Position numbers and translations under genes: made by a program
Part shown: piece after piece, positions 15,066-23,785 of the stretch
Layout of the letters: each line of letters starts with the position of its first letter
Numbering within the stretch: position 1 is the stretch's first letter
Notes under the pieces: generated by a model
Database searches by the model: none
Told to the model about the DNA's origin: nothing
Seen by the model: the letters and a program-made list of their open reading frames with translations, nothing else
NCBI GenBank assembly: GCA_964493665.1
Contig: CAZBOZ010000001.1
Coordinates: forward strand, 61,486-125,485
Source: DAOSVX01 sp964493665
GTDB taxonomy: Bacteria > Bacillota_I > Bacilli_A > RF39 > UBA660
Direction: 5' to 3'
DNA: 64,000 nt

Positions 15066-15073
15066 CCTTTTTG
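15043..15073 (-). terminator. Terminator of ruvAB
   Basis: Arms 15062-15072 and 15047-15057 (AAAAAGGTGGA/TCCGCCTTTTT) with a CAAA loop. One pair is G-U on the minus strand, which supports that direction. Confidence 0.8.
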
Positions 15074-15099
15074 GGCTAATTTCGCTAAATTTTTAGTTT

Positions 15100-16101
15100 T
15101 TAAAATAATGATATATTTTGGTCAATTTTTAAATGTTTATAGCTCTTTTCAGTTGCTACTCTTCCGCTTCTAGTTCTTTTTATGAATCCTTCTTGTAGTA
15201 AATAAGGTTCAACAACGTCTTCTATGGTAGTTACCTCTTCACCAATTGAAGTAGCTATAGTTTCTACTCCTACTGGGCCACCATTAAATTTTGTTATTAA
15301 AGACGTTAAATATTCGACATCTATTTGATCAAGACCATAATTATCTACACTAAGTCTTTTTAATGATTTTTTTAAAACTTCTTCATTTATAGAATTATTA
15401 CCTTCTACTAAAGCAAAATCACTGATTCTTTTAAACAATCTATTAGCTATTCTTGGCGTTTTACGACATCTTTCAGCTAATATTTTAGCAGCTTCACTAG
15501 TTATATCAGTTTTTAATACTTTGCTAGTTCTTTTTATAATATCAGTTAATTCTTCTACTGAATAATAGTTTAATTTTGATACAATACCAAATCGGTCTCT
15601 TAAAGGACTTGAAATATCACCAGCTCTAGTAGTTGCTCCAATTAAAGTAAATGGCGGTAGTTCTATTTTAATGTTTTTGCTAGTTCCTTCACTACCTATA
15701 ATTATATCAATTTCAAAATCTTCCATAGCCGGATATAGTATTTCTTCAATAAATTTAGGCATTCTATGAATTTCATCAATAAATAAAACATCTCCTGGTT
15801 CCAAAGATGATAAAATGGCTGCTAAATCACCACTTTTTTCAATAGCTGGTCCACTAGTAGTTTTAATATTTGTACCAAGCTCATTTGCTACTATATGGGC
15901 AAGGGTGGTTTTTCCAAGTCCTGGAGGGCCATAAAGTAAAATGTGGTCTAGAGCTTCCCCTCTTATTTTACAGGCTTTAATAAAGACATCAATATTATCT
16001 TTTACTTCTTTTTGACCTATATATTCTTTTAAATATTTAGGTCTTAAATTTAAATCAAAATCGTCATCTTTTATATAACTTTCCGTAATTATTCTTTCCA
16101 T
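15100..16101 (-). CDS. ruvB: Holliday junction branch-migration ATPase RuvB
   Basis: RuvB is the hexameric AAA+ motor that, with RuvA, drives Holliday junction branch migration. Walker A (GPPGLGKTT at about 58-66), Walker B (VLFIDEIHRM) and the sensor region GATTRAGDISSPLRDRFGI are intact, and the C-terminal winged helix (GGPVGVETIATSIGEE) is complete. The length of 333 residues is typical. It follows ruvA by 8 nt. A terminator right after its stop ends the ruvAB transcript, so the following queA cluster does not depend on it. Confidence 0.97.
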   Translation of the reverse strand: MERIITESYIKDDDFDLNLRPKYLKEYIGQKEVKDNIDVFIKACKIRGEALDHILLYGPPGLGKTTLAHIVANELGTNIKTTSGPAIEKSGDLAAILSSLEPGDVLFIDEIHRMPKFIEEILYPAMEDFEIDIIIGSEGTSKNIKIELPPFTLIGATTRAGDISSPLRDRFGIVSKLNYYSVEELTDIIKRTSKVLKTDITSEAAKILAERCRKTPRIANRLFKRISDFALVEGNNSINEEVLKKSLKRLSVDNYGLDQIDVEYLTSLITKFNGGPVGVETIATSIGEEVTTIEDVVEPYLLQEGFIKRTRSGRVATEKSYKHLKIDQNISLF

Positions 16102-16109
16102 AACATCCC

Positions 16110-16664
16110 CTACTTCATTAATAATTTTAAGGCTTCTTTTACTTGGTCTTCTATTTTTAATTCGGAATTTACATTAGGTAATACCTTTTTAATATCTAAA
16201 ATTTTATATCCTAAACTCTCTAATACACTTACTAATTCTTCAAAATCACTATTATTTGTTACATTCCCTTGCTTTCCTAATTTTCCTTTTAAATCTAATA
16301 TGATTTGTCTAGCTACTTTTTCACCAATTTTAGGGAATTTAGTTAAATATAAAATATTTTCTCTTTCAATAGCATCATAAACACCATTTATACTACCTGT
16401 AGCAAGCACTGGTAAAGCCATTTTAGGACCGATTCCTTTAACATTTATTAGTTTTAGAAATAATTCCTTTTCCTCATCATTTTTAAAGCCATATAAAGAG
16501 TATTCATCTTCTCTAACATGAGTATATATATATACTTTATATTCCTTTTCTAATTCATAAGAATAAGGATTAGCTACTTTTATTTCATAACCAATATAAT
16601 TTGCTTCCAAAACAATATAATTAGCTTTAATATCTTTTATTTTTCCTATAATATAATTGTACAT
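16110..16664 (-). CDS. ruvA: Holliday junction DNA helicase subunit RuvA
   Basis: RuvA binds the four-way junction as a tetramer and recruits RuvB. The N-terminal OB domain (1-~62), tandem helix-hairpin-helix motifs (LINVKGIGPKMALPVL and LTKFPKIGEKVARQIILDL) and the short C-terminal RuvB-binding domain (about 140-184) are all visible. The protein is slightly shorter than the usual ~200 residues, mainly in the linker before domain III. It is the first gene of the ruvAB transcript, with AGGTGAT as ribosome binding site. Confidence 0.96.
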   Translation of the reverse strand: MYNYIIGKIKDIKANYIVLEANYIGYEIKVANPYSYELEKEYKVYIYTHVREDEYSLYGFKNDEEKELFLKLINVKGIGPKMALPVLATGSINGVYDAIERENILYLTKFPKIGEKVARQIILDLKGKLGKQGNVTNNSDFEELVSVLESLGYKILDIKKVLPNVNSELKIEDQVKEALKLLMK

Positions 16665-16680
16665 ACTATCACCTATTAAA

Positions 16681-16689
16681 AGTATATCA
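16681..16689 (-). promoter_or_regulatory. Extended -10 promoter of ruvAB
   Basis: TGA-TATACT on the minus strand about 17 bp before the ruvA start; the -35 is weak. Confidence 0.4.
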
Positions 16690-16704
16690 TAAAAAATAAT
16701 TATC

Positions 16705-16742
16705 TATAAAATAAAAAATTCAAGTAATCTTGAATTTTTTTA
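16705..16742 (-). terminator. Terminator of the obgE-pilin-TM2 unit
   Basis: A perfect 12-bp stem (16713-16724 with 16729-16740, AAAAAATTCAAG and its complement), TAAT loop, T-run on the minus strand. Confidence 0.85.
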
Positions 16743-17060
16743 ATCTACATCCCAATTTGTGACTGGTAAATCATTAGAATCTTTAAATTCACCGGCTAAA
16801 ATAAGTATCCAGTCGATTAGAGTTCCTATACCAAATAAACCAATAGTAAAGAGCCATAATATTCCAGTTCCAGTTTTACCTACATAGAATCTATGCACTC
16901 CTAATGTACCTAAAAATGTACAAAGTAGAAATGTAACTAAACGAGATTTTGGTGATATTCCCTTCTTTGTTTTTAATTTTTCTATTGCTTTTCCGCAATT
17001 AAGGCAAACATCGGCCCCTTCTTTTAATTCTTTACCACAATTTGAACAAAACTTTATCAT
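16740..17060 (-). CDS. Zinc-ribbon plus TM2-domain membrane protein
   Basis: A short zinc ribbon comes first (CSNCGKELKEGADVCLNCGK, two CxxC pairs), then a basic linker and a TM2 domain with two membrane helices joined by the conserved turn (LLCTFLGTLGVHRFYVGKTGTGILW..GIGTLIDW). TM2 proteins are common small bacterial membrane proteins without an agreed function. I chose the ATG at 17060, which lies 9 nt from AAGGAG, over the one at 17066, which is too close. It follows the prepilin gene by a few bases and ends at a strong terminator. Confidence 0.8.
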   Translation of the reverse strand: MIKFCSNCGKELKEGADVCLNCGKAIEKLKTKKGISPKSRLVTFLLCTFLGTLGVHRFYVGKTGTGILWLFTIGLFGIGTLIDWILILAGEFKDSNDLPVTNWDVD

Positions 17061-17073
17061 GAACATTCTCTCC

Positions 17074-17466
17074 TTACTCGCACTCTAAAGCGTCTATATT
17101 TGTATAATATCTGTTATTTTTAAAATAAATTATAACATCTTTATCATTCATTGATGAACCATCTCTGGGATCAGTTAAAAGTATTCCTTTATTGGGTTCA
17201 ATATATTTATTTAATATTAAATCTTCAATAGTTAAGTTTTTGCAACTGTATGTTTCGCTATTAATAACACAATTTTCATCCAAGGTATTTTCCTGGCCAT
17301 AAATAATCCCAGCTTTTTTTATCATAGCAATTTTTGTGCAGTACATATGAGTTCTTACTTTTTGAGATATAGAAATTACAGCTGGTACAGCTGCTGTTAT
17401 CATTAATGATATTATTACTATTACTGCTAAAAGCTCAATTAATGTAAAACCCTTTTTTATTTTCAT
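17074..17466 (-). CDS. Type IV prepilin (pseudopilin, competence-type)
   Basis: The protein starts MKIKKGFTLIELLAVIVI, a textbook type IV prepilin leader: short basic leader, cleavage after Gly, Phe-Thr-Leu-Ile-Glu with Glu at +5, then a hydrophobic stalk helix. The mature part (~124 residues) has cysteines that could form disulfides (MYCTK, ENCVINSETYSCKN, DALECE). It would be cut and methylated by the PilD-type peptidase at 34.5 kb and assembled by PilB/PilC. The gene sits 30 bp downstream of obgE with AGAGGGAA as ribosome binding site and is probably co-transcribed with it. It may be the major ComGC-like or a minor pilin. Confidence 0.88.
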   Translation of the reverse strand: MKIKKGFTLIELLAVIVIISLMITAAVPAVISISQKVRTHMYCTKIAMIKKAGIIYGQENTLDENCVINSETYSCKNLTIEDLILNKYIEPNKGILLTDPRDGSSMNDKDVIIYFKNNRYYTNIDALECE

Positions 17467-17496
17467 AGTTCCCTCTTATAATTTATTATATTACAA

Positions 17497-18765
17497 TTAA
17501 GCTTTAAACTCAAATATATAATCAAATATTTTTACTTCATCGCCTTTTTTAGCTCCAAGTTTTTCTAATTCCTCGTCTACACCCATTTTATTTAATTTAA
17601 TAGCAAATCTTTTTACTGAATCATCAACATCAAATCTAGTCATTTTAAATAGTTTTTCTATTTTACCACCACTAATAACCCAAATATCATTTTCTTTAGT
17701 TATATTAAATGGTTTTTCTTCTTCGTATTTATATAAAACGAAATTATCATTATTAGTGCTTTTTTTGTTTTTTTCAACTTCATCTAAAGAATTTGCAAAA
17801 ATATTTAGCATTCCATCAATACCTAAATTGTTTAAAGCACTTATTGGAATAATGTTTATATTAGGGTACACTTTTTTAAATTTTTTTAAATTGTTTTCAG
17901 CATTTGGCAAATCCATTTTATTGGCAACAACAATTTGAAGTTTATTTTTTAAATCATCACTATATTTAAATAATTCATTATTAATTTCTTCATAGTCTTT
18001 TATAGGATTTCTGCCTTCTTCACTTCCCATATCTAAAATATGAGCTATTATTTTAGTTCTAGAAGTGTGTTTTAAGAATTTATCTCCAAGGCCTATTCCC
18101 TCACTAGCACCTTTAATTAATCCTGGTAGATCAGCAATTACAAAAGAACGATGATCTTTAAGTTTGACTAAACCTAGATTAGGACTTAAAGTTGTAAAAT
18201 GATAAGCTGCTATTTTAGGTTTTGAAGCACTAATTAGAGCCAATATAGAGCTTTTACCAACACTTGGCATACCAACTAAACCAATATCAGCTAGAACATG
18301 TAATTCGCACTTTATTAATTTTTCTTCTCCTGGTTCACCAAGTTCACTTATTCTAGGAGCCTTATCAAATTTAGTAGCAAAAGCTTTATTTCCTTTTCCG
18401 CCTCTACCACCTTTACAAACTATAAATTCTTCGCCATCATTTATTAAATCAGCAATAATTTTATTATTATCAAGATCAATTATAGTAGTTCCCTCTGGTA
18501 CTTTTATAACAACTGGCTCTGCTCCCTTACCATATCTATTTGATCCTTCCCCGTTTTGACCTTTATTTCCTTTAATATGCTTTTGATATTTTAAATCAAC
18601 AAGAGTTTTTAAACTTTTATCTACTTTAAAAATAATGTCGGCTCCTTTACCACCATTACCACCATCTGGACCACCTAATTCAACATATTTTTCATGACGA
18701 AAAGAAGTGCATCCATCGCCACCTTTACCAGCCGTTATTTTTATAGTAATTTCATCAATAAACAT
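17497..18765 (-). CDS. obgE: Obg family GTPase (CgtA)
   Basis: Obg is an essential GTPase involved in 50S subunit assembly and stress signalling, and it binds ppGpp in other bacteria. The glycine-rich N-terminal Obg domain (GGKGGDGCTSFRHEKY, GGRGGKGNKAFAT) spans about 1-155. The G domain follows with G1 GMPSVGKSS, G3 DLPGLIKGA and G4 NKMD. A C-terminal OCT domain (about 350-422) marks the Gram-positive form. All GTP-binding motifs are intact. It heads a unit that runs into the prepilin gene. Confidence 0.97.
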   Translation of the reverse strand: MFIDEITIKITAGKGGDGCTSFRHEKYVELGGPDGGNGGKGADIIFKVDKSLKTLVDLKYQKHIKGNKGQNGEGSNRYGKGAEPVVIKVPEGTTIIDLDNNKIIADLINDGEEFIVCKGGRGGKGNKAFATKFDKAPRISELGEPGEEKLIKCELHVLADIGLVGMPSVGKSSILALISASKPKIAAYHFTTLSPNLGLVKLKDHRSFVIADLPGLIKGASEGIGLGDKFLKHTSRTKIIAHILDMGSEEGRNPIKDYEEINNELFKYSDDLKNKLQIVVANKMDLPNAENNLKKFKKVYPNINIIPISALNNLGIDGMLNIFANSLDEVEKNKKSTNNDNFVLYKYEEEKPFNITKENDIWVISGGKIEKLFKMTRFDVDDSVKRFAIKLNKMGVDEELEKLGAKKGDEVKIFDYIFEFKA

Positions 18766-18799
18766 AATTATTCACCAAATTAATAATAGCATTTTTTAT

Positions 18800-18830
18800 A
18801 TATAAAAACTAGAATATTTTATTCTAGTTT
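18800..18830 (-). terminator. Terminator of hisS
   Basis: An 11-bp stem (18820-18830 with 18806-18816, AAACTAGAATA and its complement) around the hisS stop codon, with a short T-run on the minus strand. Confidence 0.7.
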
Positions 18831-20129
18831 ATTTATTAATTCTTCAAGACTTAATTTTTCTTGATTACCGGTTTTCATATTTTTAAGAGTGATATAGTTG
18901 TTATTTACTTCATCTTCACCAATTATTAATATATATTTAACATTTGATTTATCGGCATATCTTAATTTCTTTTTAAAATCTTTTTCTAAATAACAAATAT
19001 TTGCTGATAAATTATTGTCTCTTAAATTCTTAGCAATTTTATTAATATATTCCATGTTTTCAACCATTGGAATTATCATTATTAAAGAAGATGCTGATTC
19101 ATCAATTTTAATAATATTGGTTTCTCTTAACTGATAAAAAAGCCTTGTAAGCCCTATAGAAATACCAACACCAGGAAGACGCTTGTCAGTATAATATTCT
19201 GCCAAATTATCATATCTACCGCCAGAACAAACACTTCCAATAGATGGATAATCTTTTAATATGGTTTCATATATTGTACTAGTGTAATAGTCTAAACCTC
19301 TAGTTATGCTAAAGCTTATTTCAACATTATTATCATTTACACCAAAATCACTAAGGTTATTTATAACAGTTTCCAATTCTCTAATTCCATTATTAAATAT
19401 ATTGTTTTTAATATTTAAATTACTTAAATAGCTTAATTTTTCTTGATTAGTACCAGCAAATGTTATAAATTCTAAAATGCTAGCCACTAAATCTTTTGAA
19501 CTAACAAGTCCATATAACTCTTTTTCTAAATCATTAATACTTATTTTATCTTTTTTATCAATAACTCTTAAAATGTCAATAATATTATTAGTAAGACCTA
19601 ATTCCTCAAAAAAGCCTTTTAAAACTTTGCGATTATTTATTTTAATTATAAAATCACCAAAATTTAGTTTTTTAAATATGTCATAAATTACTAGAGGCAT
19701 TTCGGCATCATACATTAAAGATAATGATTCATCCCCTATTACATCTATATCACATTGATAAAACTCTCTATATCGTCCTTTTTGGGATCTTTCTCCCCTA
19801 AATACTTTGCCTATTTGATATCTTTTAAAAGGAAAAACCAAATCATTATATCTAGAAGCTACATATTTAGCTAAAGGAACAGTTAAATCAAATCTTAATG
19901 ATAAATCAGTATCTCCTTTGTTAAAACGATATATTTGTTTTTCAGTTTCACCACCAGCTTTAGCTAATAACACTTCGGAATATTCAATAATTGGTGTATC
20001 TAACGGCCAAAAACCATATTTTTCATATGTCTCTTTTATTGTTTCCATCATTTTATTAAACATTACTTGTTCTTCAGGATATAATTCCATAAATCCAGCT
20101 AATGTTTTAGGCTCTATTTTATTTATCAT
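18819..20129 (-). CDS. hisS: Histidyl-tRNA synthetase
   Basis: This class IIa synthetase charges tRNA-His. Motif 2 (GRYREFYQCDIDVIG), the histidine-binding loops (SITRGLDYYTSTIYE and GGRYDNLAEYY) and motif 3 (GVGISIGLTRLFY) are present. The C-terminal ~95 residues form the anticodon-binding domain. Length (436 aa) is close to the family norm. In Bacillus hisS sits next to aspS with a T-box, but here it is separate and I see no T-box in the short upstream gap. The adjacent ATG-proximal region shows only a modest ribosome binding site. Confidence 0.96.
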   Translation of the reverse strand: MINKIEPKTLAGFMELYPEEQVMFNKMMETIKETYEKYGFWPLDTPIIEYSEVLLAKAGGETEKQIYRFNKGDTDLSLRFDLTVPLAKYVASRYNDLVFPFKRYQIGKVFRGERSQKGRYREFYQCDIDVIGDESLSLMYDAEMPLVIYDIFKKLNFGDFIIKINNRKVLKGFFEELGLTNNIIDILRVIDKKDKISINDLEKELYGLVSSKDLVASILEFITFAGTNQEKLSYLSNLNIKNNIFNNGIRELETVINNLSDFGVNDNNVEISFSITRGLDYYTSTIYETILKDYPSIGSVCSGGRYDNLAEYYTDKRLPGVGISIGLTRLFYQLRETNIIKIDESASSLIMIIPMVENMEYINKIAKNLRDNNLSANICYLEKDFKKKLRYADKSNVKYILIIGEDEVNNNYITLKNMKTGNQEKLSLEELINKLE

Positions 20130-20164
20130 AATAATCTTCTCCTACTTGAAATTATCTATTAAAA

Positions 20165-20199
20165 CAAGCAAAAAGTCAAATTATTTAGTTTGACTTTTT
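20165..20199 (-). terminator. Terminator of helD
   Basis: A perfect 11-bp stem (20189-20199 with 20170-20180, AAAAAGTCAAA and its complement) overlaps the helD stop and precedes a T-rich stretch. Confidence 0.75.
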
Positions 20200-22216
20200 A
20201 ATTACATATTATTAATTGATGTTGAGCTCTAGTACAAGCAACATACAATAAATATTTTTCTTGATCATTAAAATTATTATCTTTTGTATTTATTACTATT
20301 ACAACGTCAAATTCTAATCCTTTAGCTAGATAGGTTGGTAAAATAACTAATTCTTTAGAAAAACTATCTTTTTCACTGTTAATAAGTTTTATTTCTACTT
20401 TATCCTTTAATTTATTATATATAACATTAGCATAATTACTATCTTTAGTAATAATAGCAATTGATTTATATTCTTTAGAAACTTCTTTAATAGTTTCGTG
20501 AAGTTTATCAATATCATTTATAAAGGTTATTGGTTTTTGATTTTCTTTTCTAATAGCACTTACATGATTAAGTCCTAATATTTTATTTGTATAAGCTATT
20601 ATTTCAGCACTAGAACGATAGGTTTTAGTTAATTCAATATAATTATTAAATCCTTTAAATACATTACCCAAAATGTTTAAATTATTATATTTATAATATG
20701 GATTAATGGTTTGATTAATATCACCCAAAATGGTTATTTTAGCTTTTTTAAATATATTAGCAATTATTTCATATTGAATAACACTATAATCTTGGGCTTC
20801 ATCTATCACTATTTGATATATACTGTTTTCATAACCAAATCCCTCTAATAAACCTTTCAAATAAACAAATAACAAAGCATCTTCATATTTTATATATTTA
20901 TTATCTAATATATTTGTTAAATCAGTGTTATTTGATTTAACTTTAGAATAATCACTTTTTAAAAATTCCACATATATTTCTCGGTAATTATTGTTAAACC
21001 CCAAAGCTTCTTTAATTAATCTTTTATATGTGCTAATTTTTCCTCTTGAACCACGATAATTATTATAAGACATCTTAGTAGCCATCTCATCTATTCTAGA
21101 CATTAATGGTAATTTTGAATATCTGTTTTTAAATAAATCATTTAGTTCTTCTTTGGTGTATTCATATATATGATTTTCTACGAAACCAGTTTTAAATTCT
21201 AGCTTCTCAACTAAATTATTTACAAAACTTTTAATATCATTAATAATTGCATTACTTTGTTTATATTTTACTAGTGATTGATTGATTTCTTCACCTTTAT
21301 AATATCTTGATATAAAATTAATAAATGATTCTACTTTTTTATATTCTTTAATATTTTTATTTAAATATTCATGAAAAGTGGTTTGTAGAGTGTTTTCTTC
21401 GCCAAGTTCTGGTAGAACATTGGAAATATATTCAGTAAATATTTGATTTGGAGAGAAGATTAAAATATTGTTAGAAGTTAAATTTTTAATTTTATAAAGT
21501 AAAAAGGCAATTCTATGTAGAGCTACTGAGGTTTTACCGCTTCCGGCTATTCCCTGTACTATTAATACATCATCTTCAATATTTCTTATTACTTTGTTTT
21601 GTTCTTGTTGAATAGTATTAACAATGTTTTTCATTTTCTCAGAGCTTTCTTTTGCTAGTACTTCTTGTAATAAATCATCATTAATATTCAAAGAATTATC
21701 AAATAGACTAATTAATTTGCAATCTACTATTTTATATTGCCTTTTTCTAATTAAATTTCCAATTATTGTTTCTTTTGGCGCTATATAACTACAAGACCCA
21801 ACTTCATAATCATAAAATAAACTACATATTGGACTACGCCAGTCATATAAGACATTATCATTATTTTCATCTGTTAAATATGTAAGACTGATGTATATAT
21901 TGTATTGCTTTTTTTCTTCATCTTCAAAAATAATTGAAGCAAAGTAAGGGCTTTTTTGAATATGCATTAATTTTTTAAAATAGGCCCCTTTTTCCATCAT
22001 CTCATATGCATCTTTAGCATCAGCAGTTAAAAGCGATTTCATTTCTGTCGGATCAAAGTCTTGTTTGTTGTCCCAAGTAAATTTTCTAAATTCAGTTAAT
22101 TTTTCTTCTTTATCAAACATATCTTGACTAAGAACAGATATTTTTTTACGAAGAATTTCATTAATTTCTTCTAGTTTTTTCCTTTCATATACTATTTCTT
22201 TTTCATTAATTGCCAT
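20198..22216 (-). CDS. helD: HelD-like UvrD/Rep-family helicase (RNA polymerase recycling factor)
   Basis: HelD proteins bind RNA polymerase and push it off DNA using ATP. The N-terminal ~190 residues start with an antiparallel coiled coil (EKEIVYERKKLEEINEILRKKIS), the arm that enters the polymerase channel. The helicase core shows Walker A (VQGIAGSGKTSVALHRIAFLLY), motif II (IVIDEAQDYS), motif IV (LTKTYRSS) and motifs V-VI (AKGLEFDVVIV, YVACTRAQHQ). I chose the ATG at 22216 because GGGG precedes it at good spacing; ATG at 22228 is 12 bases from its nearest GGAG. A plain UvrD-like repair helicase is less likely given the coiled-coil arm and lack of 1B insertion. Confidence 0.85.
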   Translation of the reverse strand: MAINEKEIVYERKKLEEINEILRKKISVLSQDMFDKEEKLTEFRKFTWDNKQDFDPTEMKSLLTADAKDAYEMMEKGAYFKKLMHIQKSPYFASIIFEDEEKKQYNIYISLTYLTDENNDNVLYDWRSPICSLFYDYEVGSCSYIAPKETIIGNLIRKRQYKIVDCKLISLFDNSLNINDDLLQEVLAKESSEKMKNIVNTIQQEQNKVIRNIEDDVLIVQGIAGSGKTSVALHRIAFLLYKIKNLTSNNILIFSPNQIFTEYISNVLPELGEENTLQTTFHEYLNKNIKEYKKVESFINFISRYYKGEEINQSLVKYKQSNAIINDIKSFVNNLVEKLEFKTGFVENHIYEYTKEELNDLFKNRYSKLPLMSRIDEMATKMSYNNYRGSRGKISTYKRLIKEALGFNNNYREIYVEFLKSDYSKVKSNNTDLTNILDNKYIKYEDALLFVYLKGLLEGFGYENSIYQIVIDEAQDYSVIQYEIIANIFKKAKITILGDINQTINPYYKYNNLNILGNVFKGFNNYIELTKTYRSSAEIIAYTNKILGLNHVSAIRKENQKPITFINDIDKLHETIKEVSKEYKSIAIITKDSNYANVIYNKLKDKVEIKLINSEKDSFSKELVILPTYLAKGLEFDVVIVINTKDNNFNDQEKYLLYVACTRAQHQLIICN

Positions 22217-22228
22217 AAATAACCCCAT

Positions 22229-22334
22229 TTCTAAAAGTTACTCCAAATAATAATAAAGAAGTAATCTCTTCTTGCAACTAAGTAAAATAATATTATCAGG
22301 TAAGTTTACGCTGTAGATAACAATCTATCATAAA
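22229..22334 (-). promoter_or_regulatory. helD leader with weak promoter and small hairpin
   Basis: The 105-bp gap holds a poor promoter (TTATCT-17-GATAAT on the minus strand). A small hairpin AAGAAG-loop-CTTCTT (22256-22273) is followed by a T/A-rich tail and then the ribosome binding site. It might be an attenuator, but the stem is only six pairs. Confidence 0.3.
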
Positions 22335-22370
22335 TAAAAATAATATGCAATAGTTTTTGCATATTATTTT
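22335..22370 (-). terminator. Terminator of gatCAB
   Basis: A perfect 12-bp stem (22357-22368 with 22339-22350, AATAATATGCAA and its complement), T-run on the minus strand, overlapping the gatB stop. Confidence 0.88.
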
Positions 22371-23785
22371 CTTTTTTCTAGTTCTTCTTTTACTAGTTTT
22401 AATGTTATTTCAGGATTAGCCTGCATATTAGTTTTTTTCATAACCATACCAACAAAGAAATTGGCTAATGCTTCCTTGCCAGAGTAATAAATTTCTACTT
22501 GTTTAGGATTTTCATTTATTGCCTCATCTATATATTTTAGTAATTCCTCTTTACTATCTATTTGTTTAATACCTTTTTCAGCAATTAACTCTATTGGATC
22601 TTTTTTATAAATAATAGCCTCATTTAGTATTTCTTTAGCATTTAAAGCTGATATTTCACCTGCATCTATTTTATTGATTATATTAGCAAGCATTGCTGGA
22701 GTTAAAAACCAATTATTGATATTTTCATTACTTTTGTTTAAAGCTCCAAGAACAAAGGTAATTAACCATTTACGAGCTGATTCTTTATTATTAGTTAAAG
22801 ATTCTAATGAATCAAAATAATTAGAAATATCCAAATCTTTTGCTATGGTTTCAGCATCTATCAAAGACATGCCATTATTTATATACCTTTTAATTATATT
22901 ATATTGTAGTTCAGGTATTTCTTCTTTTATTTCTTTTAAATATTCTTCTTCTAATGATATAGAAGGTATATTAGGTTCAATAAAATATTTATAATCAATA
23001 GCATCTACCTTCTCACGCATTCCATAAGTTTTACCATCATCAGCAATTCTTCTTGTCTCTTGAATTACTTTTTCACCTTTATCTAGGATTTCTGTTTGTC
23101 TTTTAATTTCATACTCAATAGCCGATCTTACTCCTAAAAAGGAATTGATGCCTTTAATTTCTGCTCTTGTTCCAAGTACTTTGGCATTTTCTTCCATTAA
23201 AGATATATTAACATCACACCTTATTTGGCCTTTATCACTACGAGCTTCACTAATGTTACAAAATATTAGTAAATTTCTAAGATACTCTAAAAAAGCAATT
23301 GCCTCATCAGCGCTATATATACATGGTTCAGTTACTATTTCAATTAAAGGAATGCCAGCTCTATTATAATCAATTAAAGAAAAATCTTTGCACCCTTCTA
23401 TTGTTGCTGTATCTTCTTCTAGGTGAATATCATGAATTAAAACTGTTTTTTCTATGCCATTTAAGAAGTATTTTAGATTGCCATTTATACCAAAAGGTTT
23501 TGTACTTTGAGTGATTTGATAGCCTTTTGGGAGATCTGGATAATAATAATTCTTACGATCAAATAAAACTTCGTTGGCTATTTGACAATTTAATGCTATT
23601 GCTGTTTTAATAGCTTTTCTAATAGCTTCTTTATTAACTACTGGAAGGATTCCTGGTAATCCTAAATCAATTGCATTAACGTTAATATTTGGGGTCTTTG
23701 TGTAATCATTTTTGGCATTTGAAAAATTTTTAGTAATAGTATTTAATTCGGCATGAATTTCTAATCCAATTACAACCTTATACAT
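22364..23785 (-). CDS. gatB: Asp-tRNA(Asn)/Glu-tRNA(Gln) amidotransferase subunit B
   Basis: GatB phosphorylates the side chain of mischarged Glu-tRNA-Gln (or Asp-tRNA-Asn) and amidates it with ammonia from GatA. The N-terminus MYKVVIGLEIHAELNT, the conserved RNYYYPDLPKGYQIT (here KNYYYPDLPKGYQIT) and IEIVTEPCI are typical. The C-terminal YqeY-like tRNA-binding domain ends at about residue 473. I chose the ATG at 23785 because AGGTGA lies 5 nt upstream; a GTG at 23794 is the alternative. It overlaps gatA by 8 nt, and the three subunits form one operon ending in a strong terminator. Confidence 0.96.
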   Translation of the reverse strand: MYKVVIGLEIHAELNTITKNFSNAKNDYTKTPNINVNAIDLGLPGILPVVNKEAIRKAIKTAIALNCQIANEVLFDRKNYYYPDLPKGYQITQSTKPFGINGNLKYFLNGIEKTVLIHDIHLEEDTATIEGCKDFSLIDYNRAGIPLIEIVTEPCIYSADEAIAFLEYLRNLLIFCNISEARSDKGQIRCDVNISLMEENAKVLGTRAEIKGINSFLGVRSAIEYEIKRQTEILDKGEKVIQETRRIADDGKTYGMREKVDAIDYKYFIEPNIPSISLEEEYLKEIKEEIPELQYNIIKRYINNGMSLIDAETIAKDLDISNYFDSLESLTNNKESARKWLITFVLGALNKSNENINNWFLTPAMLANIINKIDAGEISALNAKEILNEAIIYKKDPIELIAEKGIKQIDSKEELLKYIDEAINENPKQVEIYYSGKEALANFFVGMVMKKTNMQANPEITLKLVKEELEKRK

